Origin: Lumnitzera littorea
Lineage: Eukaryota; Streptophyta; Magnoliopsida; Myrtales; Combretaceae
Direction of reading: 5' to 3'
DNA length: 64,000 nucleotides
Assembly: GCA_024138015.1 (NCBI GenBank)
Contig: JAMXBB010000009.1
Location: 7,602,863-7,666,862 of the forward strand
Under the pieces are notes generated by a model. The model saw only the letters and a program-made list of their open reading frames with translations. It ran no database searches and was not told the DNA's origin. Below, in pieces: positions 61,109 through 64,000 of this stretch. The stretch's first letter is position 1; each line of letters begins with the position of its first letter. The translations under genes and the position numbers were made by a program.

Positions 61109-62429
61109 CGCAACTTGCTTACTGACTTGACTCTATGTCCAACATTTTACTTGTTTGCAGTGAAATATAAACTGATGTTCTTATTATTTCCCCCCATAGT
61201 CGTGTATGGAACCTTGGAATCGTAAGAGGAGGTTTGCTTCTTTTATTTATCGGACAGTGCGGTGATCTATTCTGTTTAATTGAATTTTCATTTTCATCTG
61301 ATGACACGATTCTTCTCTAATTGCTTGAATTATCTTTCGCTGCCCCGATTCCATGGGTCTAAAGTTGAAACCATGATCTATATTTTTGCTGTTACTTATT
61401 TAATTAATGGTACGTGTGGGTGAATCATGTCGCTTCTTCATGGTGAAAGCTTATTTGTACCTTTACCTTTACTCCTTGTATGTTTGCTATGGTATTTTGG
61501 CATGTCGATGCCTTGAACGAAATCCCATTTACACTTCTGAAACATTGCGGCCTTCTTACGAGATACGTAGGTATCTTGTCCGAACTTGTGTTATAAATTG
61601 CACGAGAATTCTTGTACATTTTTTTTTTCTTTTATTTTGACTAATATTGAATTTATAATCCTTGCATGCCAAAAGGCAAAAATAATAGGCCAATCAAGAG
61701 GTTCTATAAACACACTATGTAAGGATATTTTGGATAGCAGGCCGTGATGATTAGTATGATTCAAATATTAATATCACTACTTCTTAAATTTTTCTATTTT
61801 ATGAAAAAGAAAATGGTTCAAATTGCAAAGTAAACCATTTTTTCTATCTTCGAAAAATTTATGAATTGAATCCTATAGTTATATTTGATTTAAAAAAAAA
61901 TGAACCATTAGTTTTACATTTAATTTGATAAAAGAAAACAAACCATATCGAACTGAATCATGCCAACCCCTATTAATAGCCATAAGTAGGGCTTAAAATA
62001 TGATAATTGTCTAGATAAGTATACAAGCATGTAAGTCATCCAAAATATCCTGTAGTACTAAAAAATATCTATCATAGTAAACCAACAAGCACATGGGTGC
62101 AAAAATACTAAGATTATTAAGGGTGAAAAAAACGGCAGTGAGTCCCTCAAACGCCTAGTCTGTTATCATCAAGATGATCCCCTGTTGGCTATTAACATCA
62201 AAATATGTATCATAATGGGGATCATATAGGAATTCAGTATAATCATCCTCACTTGAAAACAAAATTAAACGAATCAACTCCGAAGAGCCTAGTAGATCCG
62301 TAACCAAAATCATATTTAGCATGTCATACGATGATACTCTAATGCAATAATTAGTTGCCATTCAATATATTAACATTTAAATGCAATACACAACATTAGA
62401 ACACTCATGACTTTGGATATCATGATGGG
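61107..62429. other. Unassigned region
   Basis: It includes overlapping short frames at 61407-61640 (+) and 61425-61619 (-) and a minus-strand 68-codon frame at 62155-62361 (MATNYCIRV...). I cannot match any of them to a family. They could be fragments of an unknown gene or chance. Confidence 0.3.
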
Positions 62430-63500
62430 AAACGAGAGGGATCCAATCCCCACATGTAGCGGGAGCCAATCCATACTACGCTAGAGGAGTGCCGACATCA
62501 CTTGCTCCTTTCATAAAGGCTAGTGATACCCTAAAAGCCCTCGAATGTCATGCAAGTATCACATGACCTACTTTTGCCAGCTTTTAGTGAAGCGAAGCTT
62601 CTAAAACCTTAATGAGGATTTTACTTTCCTTACTCCACTTTAAAATTAGTTTTGGGACCATTCTTACTTAAATACTTACTGGATTGAGTTTGTTAGCTTT
62701 TTAGATTCTATGTCAAAATTAGGTACATAGATATTTTGGTTATTTTGATGAATTTGCCGTTAAAATTGGAAATTCCTCCTCGATTAAAACTTTAAATCAT
62801 TTTCGTTTGACTTAATGATTAACTTATTGAATTATTGGGTTATTTCATTATAAGTTCATCAAGAACAAGTAAAGAACATATAATTTCATTCATTAATCTT
62901 CTTTGAATTTATTAAAAAAAAAAAAAAAAAGTCGTCAGTACTCCACCAGGCTTCCTGAAATTAAAACAAAATTTCAAAGATTAATCCTATGGCCTACGGG
63001 ATCGGCAAAGAGAGGAACTCTTTTTGAAATATGATAATTGGCCAAGAATATGTTGCGGATCATCCGAAGATAGGCTTAAAGCAAAAAACAACCAAATCAT
63101 AACACCATTCCAAACTTAAAAACATAAAAGCAAGCTTCCAAGGATAAGATGTGTACTGACCAGAGCTAAAAGGAATACACAAGACATGCATTTGTGAATG
63201 AAAATCACACAATCTAAATATATATTATATTATATTATATTTTATCATCAGTGATGTAATTGTTGTTGATCGCACATTGAAGGCAGAGCGACGAGTGTGA
63301 CGCATGATCCTAAATAAGGGTAGGTTATGGAGCCAATGAATAAGGAGAAATAATCTGCAAGACCATGATCCTAGCAACTATTCTAGGTCATGTCTTGACT
63401 TAAGTGCCAAGAACTTCAGTCAAGGGACGAGATCTAAAAATTTTCCAGACAATCACGGGGTTCTCTAGATAAAGCAGTCGACGGTAGTAAACGATAAAAA
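62430..63500 (+). other. LTR-like remnant and unassigned DNA
   Basis: The segment at 62440-62590 (CCCACATGTAGCGGGAGCC, GTGCCGACATCAC) has the look of the GC-rich middle of large plant gypsy LTRs, but there is no second copy here. A poly-A run lies at about 62914-62931. No gene seen. Confidence 0.3.
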
Positions 63501-63690
63501 AGATTTAATGGTATTAATATAATACGTGAATTGATAAGTGATATACAAATATTAATAATATTTATATATTTGAAATTAAGAAAAATGATTTTTTTTTAAA
63601 AAGTATCAATTATATATTTATGTCTTAAAATTTTATTAGTATTTATACGTTACTTATCAATCCATGTAATATATTAATATTATTAAATCT
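63501..63690. mobile_element. Foldback MITE, about 190 bp
   Basis: The left arm starts AGATTTAATGGTATTAATAT and the reverse complement of the right arm starts AGATTTAATAATATTAATAT. The arms agree well for about 58 bases (including ATTGATAAGT and ATACAAATA or ATAAATA blocks), and the similarity continues inward towards a T-rich/A-rich centre. The single-stranded form would fold almost end to end. No clear target-site duplication (flanks AAAAA and AAATA). Confidence 0.75.
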
Positions 63691-64000
63691 AAATAACTAG
63701 AAGATTGAAGAATGAGGAGGAATAATCACTGGATGAAGCTGTTACGTGTTTTTTTTCTCCTTGCCAGAAAATTAATGCTAATTAAAAGCTGCATTTGAAT
63801 AATGAAGGGAACAAAAAAAAAAAAAAAAAAGTGTCATTGAAAGGTGTTACTGAAGGGAAAAGAAGGAAGGCGATTCAATTTATTAAAAGGCGGTGTGAAA
63901 TAACAAAATTAGTCCTTTACCACACCGCGATGCCATTGCCCCTGCAACCCAAGCTATCCTAATCTAGTGAAACATAACTCCTGCCGCACAAAAGCATTAG
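63691..64000. other. Window end, no gene seen
   Basis: It contains a poly-A run at about 63812-63829 and a somewhat GC-richer last 120 bases. Nothing recognisable. Confidence 0.35.

Overview
The window looks like a repeat-dominated stretch of a dicot-like plant nuclear genome. It is very AT-rich, has GT-AG introns, and holds plant-type LTR retrotransposons, small inverted-repeat elements and one decayed plant receptor-kinase gene. I see no intact protein-coding gene, no rRNA or tRNA gene and no CRISPR array. Two single ambiguous bases (32027 and 47226) suggest a draft assembly. The species cannot be read from the sequence.

Layout. 1-2312: AT-rich DNA with one MITE-like element (1428-1793). 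2313-21802: a broken LRR receptor-like kinase gene of the malectin-like class, + strand. Its recognisable exons run in the normal order (malectin-like half, hinge, three LRRs, membrane segment, kinase N-lobe, kinase C-lobe) but carry frameshifts and at least six premature stops. Its introns hold small tandem repeats. The intron inside the kinase domain holds two solo LTRs of one giant (about 3.4 kb) noncoding LTR family, one inserted into the other in the opposite direction (13702-20579), which leaves a 3-kb inverted repeat. 23720-25447: probable degenerate LTR. 26953-30750: a tandem duplication whose second unit was split by a third solo LTR of the same family (27265-30636) with a perfect 5-bp target-site duplication, ATAAT.

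32028-34066: truncated, divergent LTR of the same family, minus strand. 34272-38979: a gypsy-type element with LTR-like 5' sequence and a broken gag, but no protease, reverse transcriptase or integrase; noncoding tandem-repeat arrays lie where pol would be. 39535-42591: probable LTR of another gypsy family, minus strand. 44887-54594: a dead Ty1/copia element with both LTRs, PBS, PPT and a GAG-PR-INT-RT-RNaseH order. Its 5' LTR is interrupted by another truncated giant LTR. 54595-55095: a second copy of the gag element's LTR sequence. 55134-57704: a probable solo LTR with a G-box cluster. 57705-64000: mostly unassigned DNA with LTR-like remnants, a (GA)24 tract and a foldback MITE at 63501-63690.

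Nothing here works as a pathway. The value of the window lies in its record of insertion, solo-LTR formation and decay, and in inverted-repeat structures that could feed small-RNA production if transcribed. Boundaries were placed by eye from splice signals, repeat ends and similarity between copies inside the window. Family names come from motif recognition, not database searches.
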